The notes beneath the pieces were generated by a model. The model worked only from the letters and a program-made list of their open reading frames with translations, made no database searches and was not told the origin of the DNA. A stretch of DNA of 64,000 nucleotides from Actinomadura alba (GTDB lineage: Bacteria; Actinomycetota; Actinomycetes; Streptosporangiales; Streptosporangiaceae). Position numbers and translations under genes: made by a program. Numbering within the stretch: position 1 is the stretch's first letter; the number at the start of each line of letters is the position of its first letter. Positions 1 through 9,160 of this stretch are shown one piece after another. The stretch is taken from assembly GCF_014323705.1 (NCBI RefSeq), contig NZ_JABVEC010000012.1:1-64000 (forward strand), in the 5' to 3' direction.

Positions 1-374
1 CCCCATGACCACGCCTGAACGGCAGATCCCGTGGAGAGCCCGTTGCGTTGAAAGGCGCACGGCGGGTTCGGCGAGAGGCCCGGGGAAACGGACCGGGAGC
101 AATCCCGGCACCGCGCCCCGGGCCTACTCAGCTCTGGCGCGAGGACACCCGGGACCGTGGTCCTGTGCGGCCCCTACACCGGAGAGCCCTGTGGAGTCAT
201 GGCAATCCGGTGAAGTTGCCCATGGGTCACTGGCGTGGCGTGTGGGACGGATGTTACAAAAAGCGACTTTAGTGTTGACACGTACGGTAGCGCTTCGACA
301 ACCTGGCGGGGTTGCCGAACCCGATAGAGGCTTGGGGGAGCCTCTGGGCCGAACCCTCGACCCGAGGAGAGACA
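1..374. other. Left-edge region, no gene recognised
   Basis: No frame here gives a recognisable product. A TTGACA hexamer at 275-280 lies about 95 bases before the next start codon, but no convincing -10 box follows at the usual distance, so I do not call a promoter. Confidence 0.4.
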
Positions 375-893
375 ATGCGTTCGACGGACCCTTCGTGGGA
401 CGAGCAAGCGCGCGCGGATGCCGGTCGGCTGTGGGCGGGAGGCGTAGCGACGGCGCTGGTCGCGGCAGGAGTGGCACTGGTCGGAGTGCTGGTGCTGCAC
501 AAGTTGCTGCACGTCGCCGTGCTGACCCCGAGCGGACGAACGCAGGCGGCCAGCGATGCGATGATCGTGTTGCCGATCTCGGCGGCGGTCGCCACGCTGC
601 TCGCGACCGGTCTTCTGCACCTGCTGATGGCGACTACTCCCCAAGCCTCGCAGTTCTTCGGCTGGATCGCCGCGCTGGTGATGGCCCTGGTCATCCTGCA
701 AGTATTCGTGGTCGGGGCCGACCTGATGGCCGAGGTACGGACGGCAGTGCTGTACCTGCTGATCGGCGTCGCGATCATCTCCTCACTGTTCGGTGTCTCC
801 CGTACTGCCGTGCGTTACCACCGGCATCAGGACTACCGGGAGAACCGCTTTGACGAGCCGGCCTACCGGTACGAGCCTCGCAGATACCGGTGA
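375..893 (+). CDS. DUF6069-like integral membrane protein
   Basis: A 172-residue protein. The ATG at 375 is chosen because a GAGGAG-type ribosome site lies just upstream (363-370); a start at 312 in the same frame has none and would add an unlikely leader. After about 15 polar residues there are four hydrophobic segments (roughly 22-42, 62-82, 92-110 and 118-140), with GLLHLLM between the second and third, as in DUF6069 proteins. The tail is basic and rich in Tyr and Arg. The family has no established function. The gene stands alone and is followed by a strong hairpin at 1082-1113. Confidence 0.7.
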   Translation: MRSTDPSWDEQARADAGRLWAGGVATALVAAGVALVGVLVLHKLLHVAVLTPSGRTQAASDAMIVLPISAAVATLLATGLLHLLMATTPQASQFFGWIAALVMALVILQVFVVGADLMAEVRTAVLYLLIGVAIISSLFGVSRTAVRYHRHQDYRENRFDEPAYRYEPRRYR

Positions 894-1081
894 CCGGGCC
901 GAGCGCTGAGCGGCGCGCTCCTCGGACCGGCGTGCGACCGACCGGCTCGTGCTTGGCGCTGGCGACAAGGCGACCGAGAGCCGTCCGTCGCACCCTGACG
1001 TGATGGAGCACGTCCCGGCTGTGCTCACGCGGAAGCAGAGCGATCGAGGGAATCGACGGAATCGAGGGGATTCTCACGTCG

Positions 1082-1113
1082 GAGGCCGGCCCACGACTCC
1101 GTGGGCCGGCCTC
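1082..1113 (+). terminator. Strong hairpin terminator
   Basis: A perfect 13-bp inverted repeat (arms 1082-1094 and 1101-1113) with a 6-base loop, almost all G/C. It lies between the DUF6069 gene and the convergent PucR gene and could end both transcripts. No T tract follows, as is common in actinomycetes. Confidence 0.7.
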
Positions 1114-1121
1114 ATGCGTAC

Positions 1122-1152
1122 GGGGAACGCGTTCCCCTTGTCGGGGAACGCG
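1122..1152. repeat. 16-bp palindrome with repeated half site
   Basis: GGGGAACGCGTTCCCC at 1122-1137 is a perfect palindrome, and its left half GGGGAACGCG recurs at 1143-1152. The remainder of 894-1386 shows no recognisable gene. It may be a protein-binding site or a second hairpin. Confidence 0.5.
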
Positions 1153-1386
1153 AGCGTTGCTTAGTGGATCTTGGTTGGCCCACAGAAGAATGCTCTCGAT
1201 GGTGACGACGGCTCGGCAGTAGGCGGCGAGAGCGCCAGCGTGTGGGCGACGCCACTGCGCGGCTTGGTGGCGCAGCTCAGCAGCGCGATCTTCACGACGA
1301 CTGCCGCGATACCCGGCCGAGGTCCGCGCCGCCGGGGCGCGCTTCAGCGATCGGCTCTCGGAAGGAGAGGAGTACCGCGGCAGGGA

Positions 1387-3255
1387 TCACCGGGTCGGTG
1401 TCGCCGGGCCAGGCTCGTTTCGAGGTGGCCGGCCAACCGACCGCGAATCTCGCATGCCGGCGATTCGAGCGACCGCCAACGAGGTCATGATCTCGAGAAG
1501 GTCGCGCGGACGTGAGAGCTTCAGAGCGGTCAGCTCCTCGATTCGGTGCATACGCTGGAGCACAGTGTTCGGGTGAACGTGCAATGCCCCGGCCGCCGCT
1601 CTCCGGTTCATGTCGTTCTCCCAGAGGACGTGCAGGGTGGTGAGCAGGTCGGTCGAGCGCTCGCGGTCGTAGTCGAGTACCGGTCCGAGCACTCGCTGGG
1701 CGAACTGGCGTAGCCCATCGGTGTCGCTGACCTGGAGCAGCAGGTTGTCGACGGTCAGCTCGGCGAGATGGAGGACGACCGGGTCCGACGACCCAGCGGC
1801 CAGCTCCAGTGCCCCTCGCGCCGTCCGAAAGGCGGTCCGGAGCCCCGGCAGGGTCGGCGCCGGAGCCGCCACGGCGGCGGTCACCTGTTTCACCGAGCGG
1901 GCTTTGGTGAGCGCGTCGGCCAGCCGCTCAGTCGCCTCGCGCGGCGTACCTGTCGTGCCGTCTCGCCATGCGATCTGAGTAGGCCAGAGCACGACGACCA
2001 GGCCCCGGTGCGCGGCGGCGAGCGGGAGCGGGTTCATACCTGCGAGGAAGCGGGTGGTGGTCGCGAGCGCGCGTTCAGCGGCCGGGAGTCCGGCGGCGCC
2101 GTCGGTCTCGCGTACCGCGATGGCGCTGAGGGTGTGCGGGCCGGTGAGGTCGTGGCCCATGCGGCGTGCCCGTTCGATGACGGCGGCGACGTCGAGAGAC
2201 TCGTCGGAGAGCAGATCTGCGACCAGGGAGCCGCGCAGGCGTCCCTCGACGTCCGCGGCGGTGCGCTCCCGGAGCAGCTCGAGGGCCGCGACGACCGATG
2301 CGTGCTCGGTGGCGCGGACGTCGAGTCCGGTAAAGGAGGTCAGCGGCCGGCGAATCCAGATCCGTCCCACGACCTCGCCGTCGAGCAGGACCGCCGATAC
2401 GACAAAGGTCTCGCCCTCCAGCACCGTTTCCACCAACGGCCCGTCGGTGAGGTCCAGAGATGTTGGTGGCGGTGCGTCGGTCTCAAGCGGTCGGCCGTCG
2501 CTACGTGCCAGCACCCATCCGTGGGCGTCGTCGGCGAGGACGTCGGAGCCGAGCAGGTCCGCGAGCGCGGTGACGACACCGCCGATTCCCTCGCCGCGCA
2601 GGGCGATCGCGGTGAGCTCAGCGTGGATCTCCTCCGCTCGGCGCAGCATGGCGTGCTGCTCGGAGAGGGAGCTGTTGAGCTCGCGCAGTTCGCCGATGGT
2701 CGCCCGCTCCCGGGCCTGCAGTTGGGCGGTCACCAGTGCGATGGCGACCTGGGTCGCGAGAGTGCCCACGAGCTCGCGTTCGGCGCCGTCGAAGTGGTGG
2801 GGCTGCCGGCGGTAGCAGTTCAAGGTGCCGACGACCGCGCCGGCGCGGCGCAGCGGCACGGACACCAGTGCTCGGTAGCCCTGTTCCTGGGCGACGCCGC
2901 CCCATGGGCCGAACTGTGGTTCGCGGCCGATGTCCTCCACGGCAACGATGTCGCCGGTGCGGAACGCCCGGCTGGTGGGTGCTTCGCCCTCCCGGCCGGC
3001 GCTGAGCAGGATCGGGCGTTCGGCGTTGACCTGGTCGACGTACTCGGGGGAAAGCCCGTGGTAACCGCGGATGACGAGCGCGGTGCCCTCAGGGCTCGGC
3101 AGGAAGACGCCGCAGAAGTCGTAGGCCATGAGTGAGCACGCAGTCCGGGCCACCCGGTTCAGGAGGTCGCCGAGTGGCTCCTGACGGCTGACGGCGGCGC
3201 CGATGTCGGCGATCCCGGCCAGCCAGCGCTGCAGTCCATCCTGATGTGGTCCCAC
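1387..3255 (-). CDS. PucR/CdaR-type transcriptional regulator with GAF domain
   Basis: A 622-residue regulator. Residues about 20-165 form a GAF sensor domain, followed by a coiled-coil-like stretch (about 165-205), a middle GGDEF-like region and a C-terminal helix-turn-helix of the PucR type (about 550-595; LHVHPNTVLQRMHRIEEL is the recognisable core). The start is GTG at 3255 behind a GGGAGG site. It is divergent from the ABC importer and catabolic operon starting at 3408, so it is the likely regulator of that operon, with the GAF domain sensing the substrate or a breakdown product. PucR relatives control purine, allantoin and aromatic catabolism; the ligand here is unknown. Confidence 0.85.
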   Translation of the reverse strand: MGPHQDGLQRWLAGIADIGAAVSRQEPLGDLLNRVARTACSLMAYDFCGVFLPSPEGTALVIRGYHGLSPEYVDQVNAERPILLSAGREGEAPTSRAFRTGDIVAVEDIGREPQFGPWGGVAQEQGYRALVSVPLRRAGAVVGTLNCYRRQPHHFDGAERELVGTLATQVAIALVTAQLQARERATIGELRELNSSLSEQHAMLRRAEEIHAELTAIALRGEGIGGVVTALADLLGSDVLADDAHGWVLARSDGRPLETDAPPPTSLDLTDGPLVETVLEGETFVVSAVLLDGEVVGRIWIRRPLTSFTGLDVRATEHASVVAALELLRERTAADVEGRLRGSLVADLLSDESLDVAAVIERARRMGHDLTGPHTLSAIAVRETDGAAGLPAAERALATTTRFLAGMNPLPLAAAHRGLVVVLWPTQIAWRDGTTGTPREATERLADALTKARSVKQVTAAVAAPAPTLPGLRTAFRTARGALELAAGSSDPVVLHLAELTVDNLLLQVSDTDGLRQFAQRVLGPVLDYDRERSTDLLTTLHVLWENDMNRRAAAGALHVHPNTVLQRMHRIEELTALKLSRPRDLLEIMTSLAVARIAGMRDSRSVGRPPRNEPGPATPTR

Positions 3256-3334
3256 GATCGAGGCGCCTCCCTCATGTTCGAGCGCACACTATCAAGGCCA
3301 AAGGTGTGTCTTTTGAAACATTGAGGAGGGCGCT

Positions 3335-3367
3335 TTCACCGGAGCATGGTTGTTTCTGGCCGGTGAA
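3335..3367. promoter_or_regulatory. Inverted repeat between PucR regulator and operon
   Basis: TTCACCGG (3335-3342) and CCGGTGAA (3360-3367) form an 8-bp perfect inverted repeat in the 152-base divergent region, 41 bases before the operon start. A plausible operator for the PucR protein; the assignment is inference. Confidence 0.4.
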
Positions 3368-3407
3368 CGCCGTCACACGGCCCCACGACAGCAGAGTTGG
3401 AAAGGCC

Positions 3408-4460
3408 GTGCGGTTGAACAGATGCAGAACCCGAGCACTGGCGGCTCTCCTGATGGTCGGCGCCATATTCGTGTCGACGGCCTGCAGCGCGGGTCTGGGC
3501 GGTCCCGCCTCCTCCCGGGCGGCACGCGATGGTGTCATTCGGTTCACCTTCGCCCCCGACCCGATCTGGGACTACATGCACGACGAGGGGATCATCGAGG
3601 ACTTCGAGAAGGGGACCGGCATCTCCATCGAGACCTCGGCGACCTGGGACGAGTTCGGGCTCTTCGCCGGCGGCCACGCCGACATCATCTCCTCGGCGTC
3701 CTTCGAAGTGCCGGGACTCGAGGAGGAGACCGAGCAGGACACCGTGATCATCGGGCGCTACAACTCCGAGCGGAGCCGGCTGATGGTGCGCGCCGGCAAC
3801 CCGGCCGAGTCCCTCGAAGACCTCAAGGGCAAGCGGCTCGGCGTGTTCACTTCGGTCTCCGGGACGCTGGTGTGGCACGCGCTGGTGGAGAAGATGCACG
3901 GGCTCTCCGTCACCGGAAAGAACTCCGACTTCAAGATCGTCGTCGCCGACATCCAGAACCTCTCCAACCTGCTCGCCCGCGGCGAGATCGATGCCTGCAT
4001 CTGCTATCCGGACCTCTCCGCACGCGAGCTTCGCGAGGGCAGCGTCCGCGCGCTGTACGACGGCAAGTCGTCCGCCCAGCTGTTCGCCGACCTGAAGGCA
4101 CCCGGCCACGACGGTCCCATGGGCAACGTGTTCGTCGCCCGCAAGGACTGGGTCGAGGAGCACCCCAAGGAGGTCGACGCGTTCTTGGACCTGTGGTCGC
4201 GCGGCCTCGAGGAGTGGCGTGCGCACCGCGACGAGATCATCGAGCGCTACCCGCAGCACTTCGCCGTCGAGTCCCCCCGTGACGTGCAGTTCATGAAGGG
4301 CTACGTGGCCGAGCACGACTGGGTGGTCCAGGACGTCCGTTTCGACAGGCAGTGGGCCGACGACGAGAGCAAGATCTTCGACCTCATGCGCGAGACCGGC
4401 GTCATCGACGGCGACGTGCAGGACCCGCAGTTCCTCCCCACGGTAGGAGACGACCGGTGA
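3408..4460 (+). CDS. ABC importer substrate-binding lipoprotein (NMT1/SsuA-like)
   Basis: About 350 residues from a GTG start at 3408, preceded by GGAAAGG. The N-terminus is a lipoprotein signal: basic start, hydrophobic stretch, then STAC with the lipidated Cys at residue 26. The mature part has the fold features of NMT1/THI5 and sulfonate/nitrate binding proteins, including LKGKRLGVFTSVSGTLVWH after the first lobe. It should sit outside the membrane and deliver a small organic acid or amine to the permeases encoded next, whose first start overlaps its stop by 4 bases. An upstream start at 3246 is possible but gives a non-secretory leader and overlaps the divergent regulator. Confidence 0.85.
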   Translation: MRLNRCRTRALAALLMVGAIFVSTACSAGLGGPASSRAARDGVIRFTFAPDPIWDYMHDEGIIEDFEKGTGISIETSATWDEFGLFAGGHADIISSASFEVPGLEEETEQDTVIIGRYNSERSRLMVRAGNPAESLEDLKGKRLGVFTSVSGTLVWHALVEKMHGLSVTGKNSDFKIVVADIQNLSNLLARGEIDACICYPDLSARELREGSVRALYDGKSSAQLFADLKAPGHDGPMGNVFVARKDWVEEHPKEVDAFLDLWSRGLEEWRAHRDEIIERYPQHFAVESPRDVQFMKGYVAEHDWVVQDVRFDRQWADDESKIFDLMRETGVIDGDVQDPQFLPTVGDDR

Positions 4461-5311
4461 CTTCGCCGACCGCTACCACCGAACCGCCCGTCACCCCGCC
4501 TGGCCAGAGTTCGCTGAACGCGCGGCTCCGCGGCCGGCGTCCACGACCCGACGGAGCCAGAGGCCCCTCGCGGTGGCTCGTCTCGCTGGTCTCACTGCTG
4601 GCGGCACTCGCCACCTGGGCCGTGGTCGCGTGGATCATCGATGACAACATCCTCCCCACGCCGTTCGAGGTCTTCGGACGCGTCGCCGACTTCATCGTGT
4701 CCGGTGCGGCGTTCAGCAACTTCGCCGCGAGCATCGTGAAGATCGGGATCGGCTTCGCGCTGGCGCTGGCCGCCGGCCTGCCGATCGGGTTCGTCATGGG
4801 CCGCAGCCGGTTCATGTCGACCTACTTCTCGATGCCGCTGTTCGTGCTCGGCAACGTCCCCGGCCTCGCCTACGCCGTCTTCGGGCTGGCCATCTTCGGC
4901 GTGGGTGCCACCGGGCCGATCGTGGTGTCGGCCCTGGTGGCCGTCCCGTTCATCGCGATCAACGTCGCTGAGGGCGTCCGTTCGGTCGATGGCGGGCTGC
5001 TGCGCATGTGCCGGGCCTTCGACCGACGGCCCGTCGACGTGATGCGCCACGTTTACCTGCCCGCCATCACGGCCTTCGTGTTCGTGGGCGTCCGCTACGC
5101 CTTCGCCATGGCCTGGAAGGTCGAGGCCCTCACCGAGGTCTTCGGCGCCGACAACGGAGTCGGCTTCATGATCCGGCGCGCCTACCAGGAGTTCAAGGTC
5201 GCCGACATGCTCGCCTGGACCATGTTGTTCGTCATCGCGATGGTGCTGATCGAGCGCGGCCTTGCCCGGATCGAGACCCGGGTGTTCGCGTGGAGGAAGG
5301 AACTCGCATGA
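4457..5311 (+). CDS. ABC importer permease 1
   Basis: A 284-residue inner-membrane permease of the binding-protein-dependent family. Start GTG 4457 overlaps the lipoprotein stop (GTGA) with TAGGAG upstream. Several hydrophobic spans are visible, and the cytoplasmic EAA-type loop (EGVRSVDGGLLRMCRAF, about residue 175) is the coupling site for the ATPase. It pairs with the second permease, whose start overlaps this stop, so the transporter is probably heterodimeric, unlike SsuC-type importers that use one permease gene. Confidence 0.88.
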   Translation: MTSPTATTEPPVTPPGQSSLNARLRGRRPRPDGARGPSRWLVSLVSLLAALATWAVVAWIIDDNILPTPFEVFGRVADFIVSGAAFSNFAASIVKIGIGFALALAAGLPIGFVMGRSRFMSTYFSMPLFVLGNVPGLAYAVFGLAIFGVGATGPIVVSALVAVPFIAINVAEGVRSVDGGLLRMCRAFDRRPVDVMRHVYLPAITAFVFVGVRYAFAMAWKVEALTEVFGADNGVGFMIRRAYQEFKVADMLAWTMLFVIAMVLIERGLARIETRVFAWRKELA

Positions 5312-6135
5312 CCACCGCAACCGCGCCGGAGGCGACACCCCGTCCCTTGCCGGCCGACCGGGCGGCGTCCCTGTGGTCGCGACGCGGACGCTCAACGTCG
5401 TCCTCCCTGATCGCGCTCGCCGCCTCGCTGCTCTCCATGCTCGCCGTCTGGCAGCTCGCGGCCGAGTACGGACACCGCGTACCCTCGATCGGCGAGACGA
5501 TCGGCCGGCTGGTCGACGAGGCGGCCGGCGGTCACCTGTCGACCAACCTGGCCGTGAGCATGAACCGCTTCACCTTGGGCCTCGTCGCGGCGCTCGTCGT
5601 CGGAACGGCCGTGGGCGTGCTGATGGGTCTGTCCCGGTTCGTCGATTACGCCCTGGCCGACCTGACCATGGCCGCGCTCGCCGCCCCGGCTGTGATCTGG
5701 GCGCTCCTGACCACGATGTGGTTCGGCTTCGGCTGGCTCACCCCGGTCACGACGGTCTTCCTCTCGGCCCTGCCCTTCGTCGTCGTGAACATCGCCAAGG
5801 CGGTCCGGGCCGTGCCCCCCGACCTCGTGCTCATGGCCCGCTCGTTCGGTGTCAGCCGGACCCACGTCCTTCGTCACATCGTGGCTCCGGCGGTCGCCGG
5901 CTCGACGGTCGCGGCGGTGCGCTTCGCGATCATGAGCGCCTGGAACGGCCTGCTCCTTGCGGAGTGGTTCGGCTCGACGTCCGGCGTCGGCTGGCGCTCC
6001 CGCTACTGGTACGACGCCAACCAGCTCGACGGCTTCCTTGCCTGGCTCGTCATCTTCATCGCCTTCCTGGTCCTCGCCGACCAGATCATTCTCGGCCCGG
6101 TCGAGCACTTCGTCACCCGCTGGCGCACCGCCTGA
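5308..6135 (+). CDS. ABC importer permease 2
   Basis: A 275-residue permease with the same family features as its neighbour: about six membrane spans and an EAA loop (KAVRAVPPDLVLMARSFG). The ATG at 5308 follows GGAGGAAGG and overlaps the preceding stop by 4 bases. A longer in-frame start at 5008 would lie inside permease 1 and is rejected. It acts with the other permease and the ATPase encoded 30 bases downstream. Confidence 0.88.
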   Translation: MTTATAPEATPRPLPADRAASLWSRRGRSTSSSLIALAASLLSMLAVWQLAAEYGHRVPSIGETIGRLVDEAAGGHLSTNLAVSMNRFTLGLVAALVVGTAVGVLMGLSRFVDYALADLTMAALAAPAVIWALLTTMWFGFGWLTPVTTVFLSALPFVVVNIAKAVRAVPPDLVLMARSFGVSRTHVLRHIVAPAVAGSTVAAVRFAIMSAWNGLLLAEWFGSTSGVGWRSRYWYDANQLDGFLAWLVIFIAFLVLADQIILGPVEHFVTRWRTA

Positions 6136-6165
6136 GCAGCGCATCCCTCCTCGAAAAGGAAACTC

Positions 6166-6903
6166 ATGGCCTCCATCGAAATCGACGGCCTGGTGAAGGA
6201 CTACCAGAACCGCCAGGGCAAGCAGACGCGCGTGCTCGACGGGATCGACCTGTCCATCAGCGGCGAGACCTTCGTCTCCATCGTCGGCCCCTCCGGCAGC
6301 GGCAAGACGACGCTGCTCAATATCGTCTCCGGAATTGAGAGCCTCAGCAACGGCTCGGTCCGCCTACGCGCCGGTGACCGGGACGCCAAGGTCGGCTACG
6401 TGTTCCAGGACCCGCGGCTGCTGCCCTGGCGCACCGTCACGCAGAACCTCAGGTTCGTCCAGCACGACCGCTCCGGCTGGGAGCAGCGCGCCCAGCACTA
6501 CCTCGACCTGGTCGGCCTCGGCCACCTCGGCGACCGCTACCCGGCCCAGCTCTCCGGCGGCCAGCAGCAGCGGATCGGCATCGCCCGGGCCTTCTCGGTC
6601 GAGCCGGACATCCTGCTCATGGACGAGCCGTTCAGCCACCTCGACGCGATGACCTCACGCTCCCTGCGTGAACACCTGGAGCGCATCTGGCTCGAGTCAC
6701 GGCGCACGGTCATGTTCGTCACCCACGACGTCACCGAAGCGGTCCAGCTCTCCGACCGGATCGTCGTGCTGGCGCCGGGCGGCCGGATCCACGAGACCAT
6801 CGAGGTGGACCTCCCGCGTCCACGCCGCGCCTCCGACCCGGCCGTCGCCATGCTCCAAGCCGAGGTGCTCGCCCGCTTCGAAGTAATGGAGGCGGCGGCG
6901 TGA
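6166..6903 (+). CDS. ABC importer ATP-binding protein (SsuB/TauB-like)
   Basis: A 245-residue ATPase with all motifs in order: Walker A GPSGSGKTT (41-49), Q-loop FQDPRLLPW, signature LSGGQQQR, Walker B ILLMDEPF and switch His in VTHD. The FQDPRLLPW form of the Q-loop region is typical of the nitrate/sulfonate/taurine group. It powers the heterodimeric permease; its stop overlaps the next start by 4 bases (GTGA), tying uptake to the catabolic genes. Confidence 0.92.
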   Translation: MASIEIDGLVKDYQNRQGKQTRVLDGIDLSISGETFVSIVGPSGSGKTTLLNIVSGIESLSNGSVRLRAGDRDAKVGYVFQDPRLLPWRTVTQNLRFVQHDRSGWEQRAQHYLDLVGLGHLGDRYPAQLSGGQQQRIGIARAFSVEPDILLMDEPFSHLDAMTSRSLREHLERIWLESRRTVMFVTHDVTEAVQLSDRIVVLAPGGRIHETIEVDLPRPRRASDPAVAMLQAEVLARFEVMEAAA

Positions 6904-7931
6904 CGACCCTCGACACCGACCGATCCCTCGCTGCGGCCCCCGCGGCGAGGCGGGGCGTCATCGACGTCCACGCCCACTGGCTGCCCCAAGAGCTGTTCGG
7001 CCTTCCGCCGGGCTCGCCGGTCCCGCCGCTGAACGCGCGGGGCGAAGAGCTGCACCTCGGCGACATCCCGCTGTCCATCGCGGCGTCGGCGATGAGCGAC
7101 CCCGACCGGGTGCTCGCCGAGACCGACCGTGCCGGGCTGGGCGCCCGGGTGCTGTCTGCCCCGCCGTTCGCATTCCCCGTGGTCGCGGACCCCGGAGTGG
7201 GCGAATACGTCGGTCGCTTCAACGAGGCCCTGACCCGCCTGTGCCACGACAGCCACGGCCGGCTGCTCGGCCTTGGCCTGGTCTCCCTGCACGACCCGAC
7301 CGCGGCCCGGGCCGAGATGAAGGCGATCGCCGCGTCGGCGGTCGTCCGTGGCGTCGCAGTTCCCCCGCTGGTCGGCGCCACCTCCTTCGACGAAGGCCCG
7401 CTCCACGAGGTCGCCCGCATCGCCGCCGAGCTGGACCTGGCCATGCTGGTACACCCCATGCAGCTGCCGCGGCCGGAGTGGAGGTCGTACTACCTCGCCA
7501 ATCTGATCGGGAACCCCACCGAGACAGCGACGGCCATCGCTTCCTGTGTGCTCGGCGGAGTCACGGAGACGCTTCCGTCGCTGCGCATCTGCTTCGTCCA
7601 CGGCGGAGGATGCGCACCCGCGCTCCTAGGCCGGTGGCGACACGGCTGGGAGCAACGCGCGGACGCCGGCGCCGGCACCGGCCGAACGCCGCACGAGGGC
7701 TTCCGCGACCTGTGGTTCGACACGCTCACCCACGACGGCCCGGCGCTGCAGCTGCTGCGTTCCAAGGCGGACCCGGACCGCCTGCTGTGCGGCAGCGACT
7801 ACCCCTTCGACATGGGCGTGGACCGCCCACAGGACCTGCCGGTCTCGGAAGGTATCGGCGCCGAGGCCATGGAGGCCGGCGCCCGCCGCTTCCTCGACCT
7901 GCCCGTGCTCGGGAGCGACAACGATGCATGA
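6900..7931 (+). CDS. Amidohydrolase family 2 (ACMSD-like) protein
   Basis: A 343-residue TIM-barrel metalloenzyme of the amidohydrolase-2 group, which holds ACMSD and resorcylate decarboxylases and some hydrolases. Visible metal ligands: HAH (24-26), His185 in LVHP, His234 in VHGGG and Asp300 in CGSDYPF. The chemistry is probably non-oxidative decarboxylation or ring-product hydrolysis of a catabolic intermediate. GTG start overlapping the ATPase stop. Located between transporter and monooxygenase genes, it likely acts on the imported compound or on the product of the monooxygenase. The substrate cannot be read from sequence. Confidence 0.82.
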   Translation: MTTLDTDRSLAAAPAARRGVIDVHAHWLPQELFGLPPGSPVPPLNARGEELHLGDIPLSIAASAMSDPDRVLAETDRAGLGARVLSAPPFAFPVVADPGVGEYVGRFNEALTRLCHDSHGRLLGLGLVSLHDPTAARAEMKAIAASAVVRGVAVPPLVGATSFDEGPLHEVARIAAELDLAMLVHPMQLPRPEWRSYYLANLIGNPTETATAIASCVLGGVTETLPSLRICFVHGGGCAPALLGRWRHGWEQRADAGAGTGRTPHEGFRDLWFDTLTHDGPALQLLRSKADPDRLLCGSDYPFDMGVDRPQDLPVSEGIGAEAMEAGARRFLDLPVLGSDNDA

Positions 7932-9135
7932 AACGAACGGCCAGGGCCACTACTCCGGCCAGCGGGCCCTGGTCATCGGCGGCTCGATCGGCGGCCTCAC
8001 GTCCGCGCTGCTGCTGCGTCGCCTGGGATTCGACGTGACCGTCTTCGAGCGCACGCCGACCAGCCTGGACGGCCGGGGCGGGGGCATCGTGCTGCAGCCC
8101 GACACGCTTCGCTGGTTCGCCGAGTGCAGCGAGCAGCACCCCGAGCAGGTCAGCACCACGACCCAGTACGTCCAGTACCTCGGCGCCGACAACGAGGTCC
8201 TGCATCGCGACCCCACGCCGTGGCGGTACACGTCCTGGGGCACGTTCTACCGGGCCCTGCTGGCTGACTTCGGCACTGAGCAGTACCACCTCGGGGAGTA
8301 CGCCGCCGGCTTCGACCAGGACGGCGACAGCGTCGAGGTCCGCTTCGTGTCCGGGCGCCGTGAGCGGGCGGAGCTCGTGGTGTTCGCGGACGGGATCGGT
8401 TCTGCGAGCCGCAGCCGGATCTCACCCGGCAGCGTCCTCGAGTACTCCGGCTACGTCGGCTGGCGCGGCACCGTGCACGAGTCCGAGGTCTCGCCCGAGA
8501 CCTTCGAGCTCTTGCGCGACTCGATCAGCTTCAACGTGGCGCCGTACACCCACATCAACATCTACCCGATCCCCTCGGACGAGGGCGGGCTGACGGTGGG
8601 GAACCGACTGCTCAACTACGTCTGGTACCGCAACGTCGCCGAGGGCGCCGACCTCGAGGAGCTGATGACCGACAAGCGCGGCTTCCTCGGCAAGGTGTCG
8701 GTGCACCCGGGCCAGGTGCAGGACCGGTTCGTCCAAGAGATGCGTGAGGTGGCCAACACGGTCCTGGCACCCGCCGCGGCCGAGGTGGTGCAGCGCACCG
8801 AGCAGCCCTACCTCCAGGCGGTCTACGACGTCGACGCCGAGCACATGGCCGTCGGCCGGGCAGCGTTGATCGGCGACGCGGCCAGCGCCGCGCGCCCGCA
8901 CGCCGCGGCCGGCACGGCGAAGGCCGCCGCGAACGCCTGGGCCCTGTACGACGCCCTGAGCGAGGCCGACGGCGCCATCCCCGCCGCCCTGGCGAAATGG
9001 GAGCCGGGACAGCTCGAGCTCGGCCAGCGCCTGCTGCGCCGGGTCAAGGAGATGGGCACCCGCTCGCAGGTCGACTGCACCTGGGCGCCCGGCGACCCCG
9101 ACCTGCGATTCGGCCTCTACGGCCCGGGCCAGTGA
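7924..9135 (+). CDS. FAD-dependent aromatic monooxygenase, 2,6-dihydroxypyridine hydroxylase-like
   Basis: A 403-residue class A flavoprotein. The N-terminus has the dinucleotide-binding motif VIGGSIGGLTSALLLRRLG (about 17-35), and residue Asp318 in ALIGDAASAARPHAAAG is the second FAD contact. The RPHAAAG run and the YPIP and VAEGADLEELM stretches match my memory of Arthrobacter 2,6-dihydroxypyridine 3-monooxygenase more than phenol or salicylate hydroxylases. It would hydroxylate a hydroxylated aromatic or pyridine ring using NADH and oxygen. The start overlaps the amidohydrolase stop by 8 bases. The precise substrate is inference. Confidence 0.8.
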   Translation: MHETNGQGHYSGQRALVIGGSIGGLTSALLLRRLGFDVTVFERTPTSLDGRGGGIVLQPDTLRWFAECSEQHPEQVSTTTQYVQYLGADNEVLHRDPTPWRYTSWGTFYRALLADFGTEQYHLGEYAAGFDQDGDSVEVRFVSGRRERAELVVFADGIGSASRSRISPGSVLEYSGYVGWRGTVHESEVSPETFELLRDSISFNVAPYTHINIYPIPSDEGGLTVGNRLLNYVWYRNVAEGADLEELMTDKRGFLGKVSVHPGQVQDRFVQEMREVANTVLAPAAAEVVQRTEQPYLQAVYDVDAEHMAVGRAALIGDAASAARPHAAAGTAKAAANAWALYDALSEADGAIPAALAKWEPGQLELGQRLLRRVKEMGTRSQVDCTWAPGDPDLRFGLYGPGQ

Positions 9136-9160
9136 CCACGACGTACGAGAGGAACACCCA

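Noticed and set aside
3336-4316. 326-codon minus-strand open frame
   Set aside because: Antisense to the binding lipoprotein; no recognisable domain.
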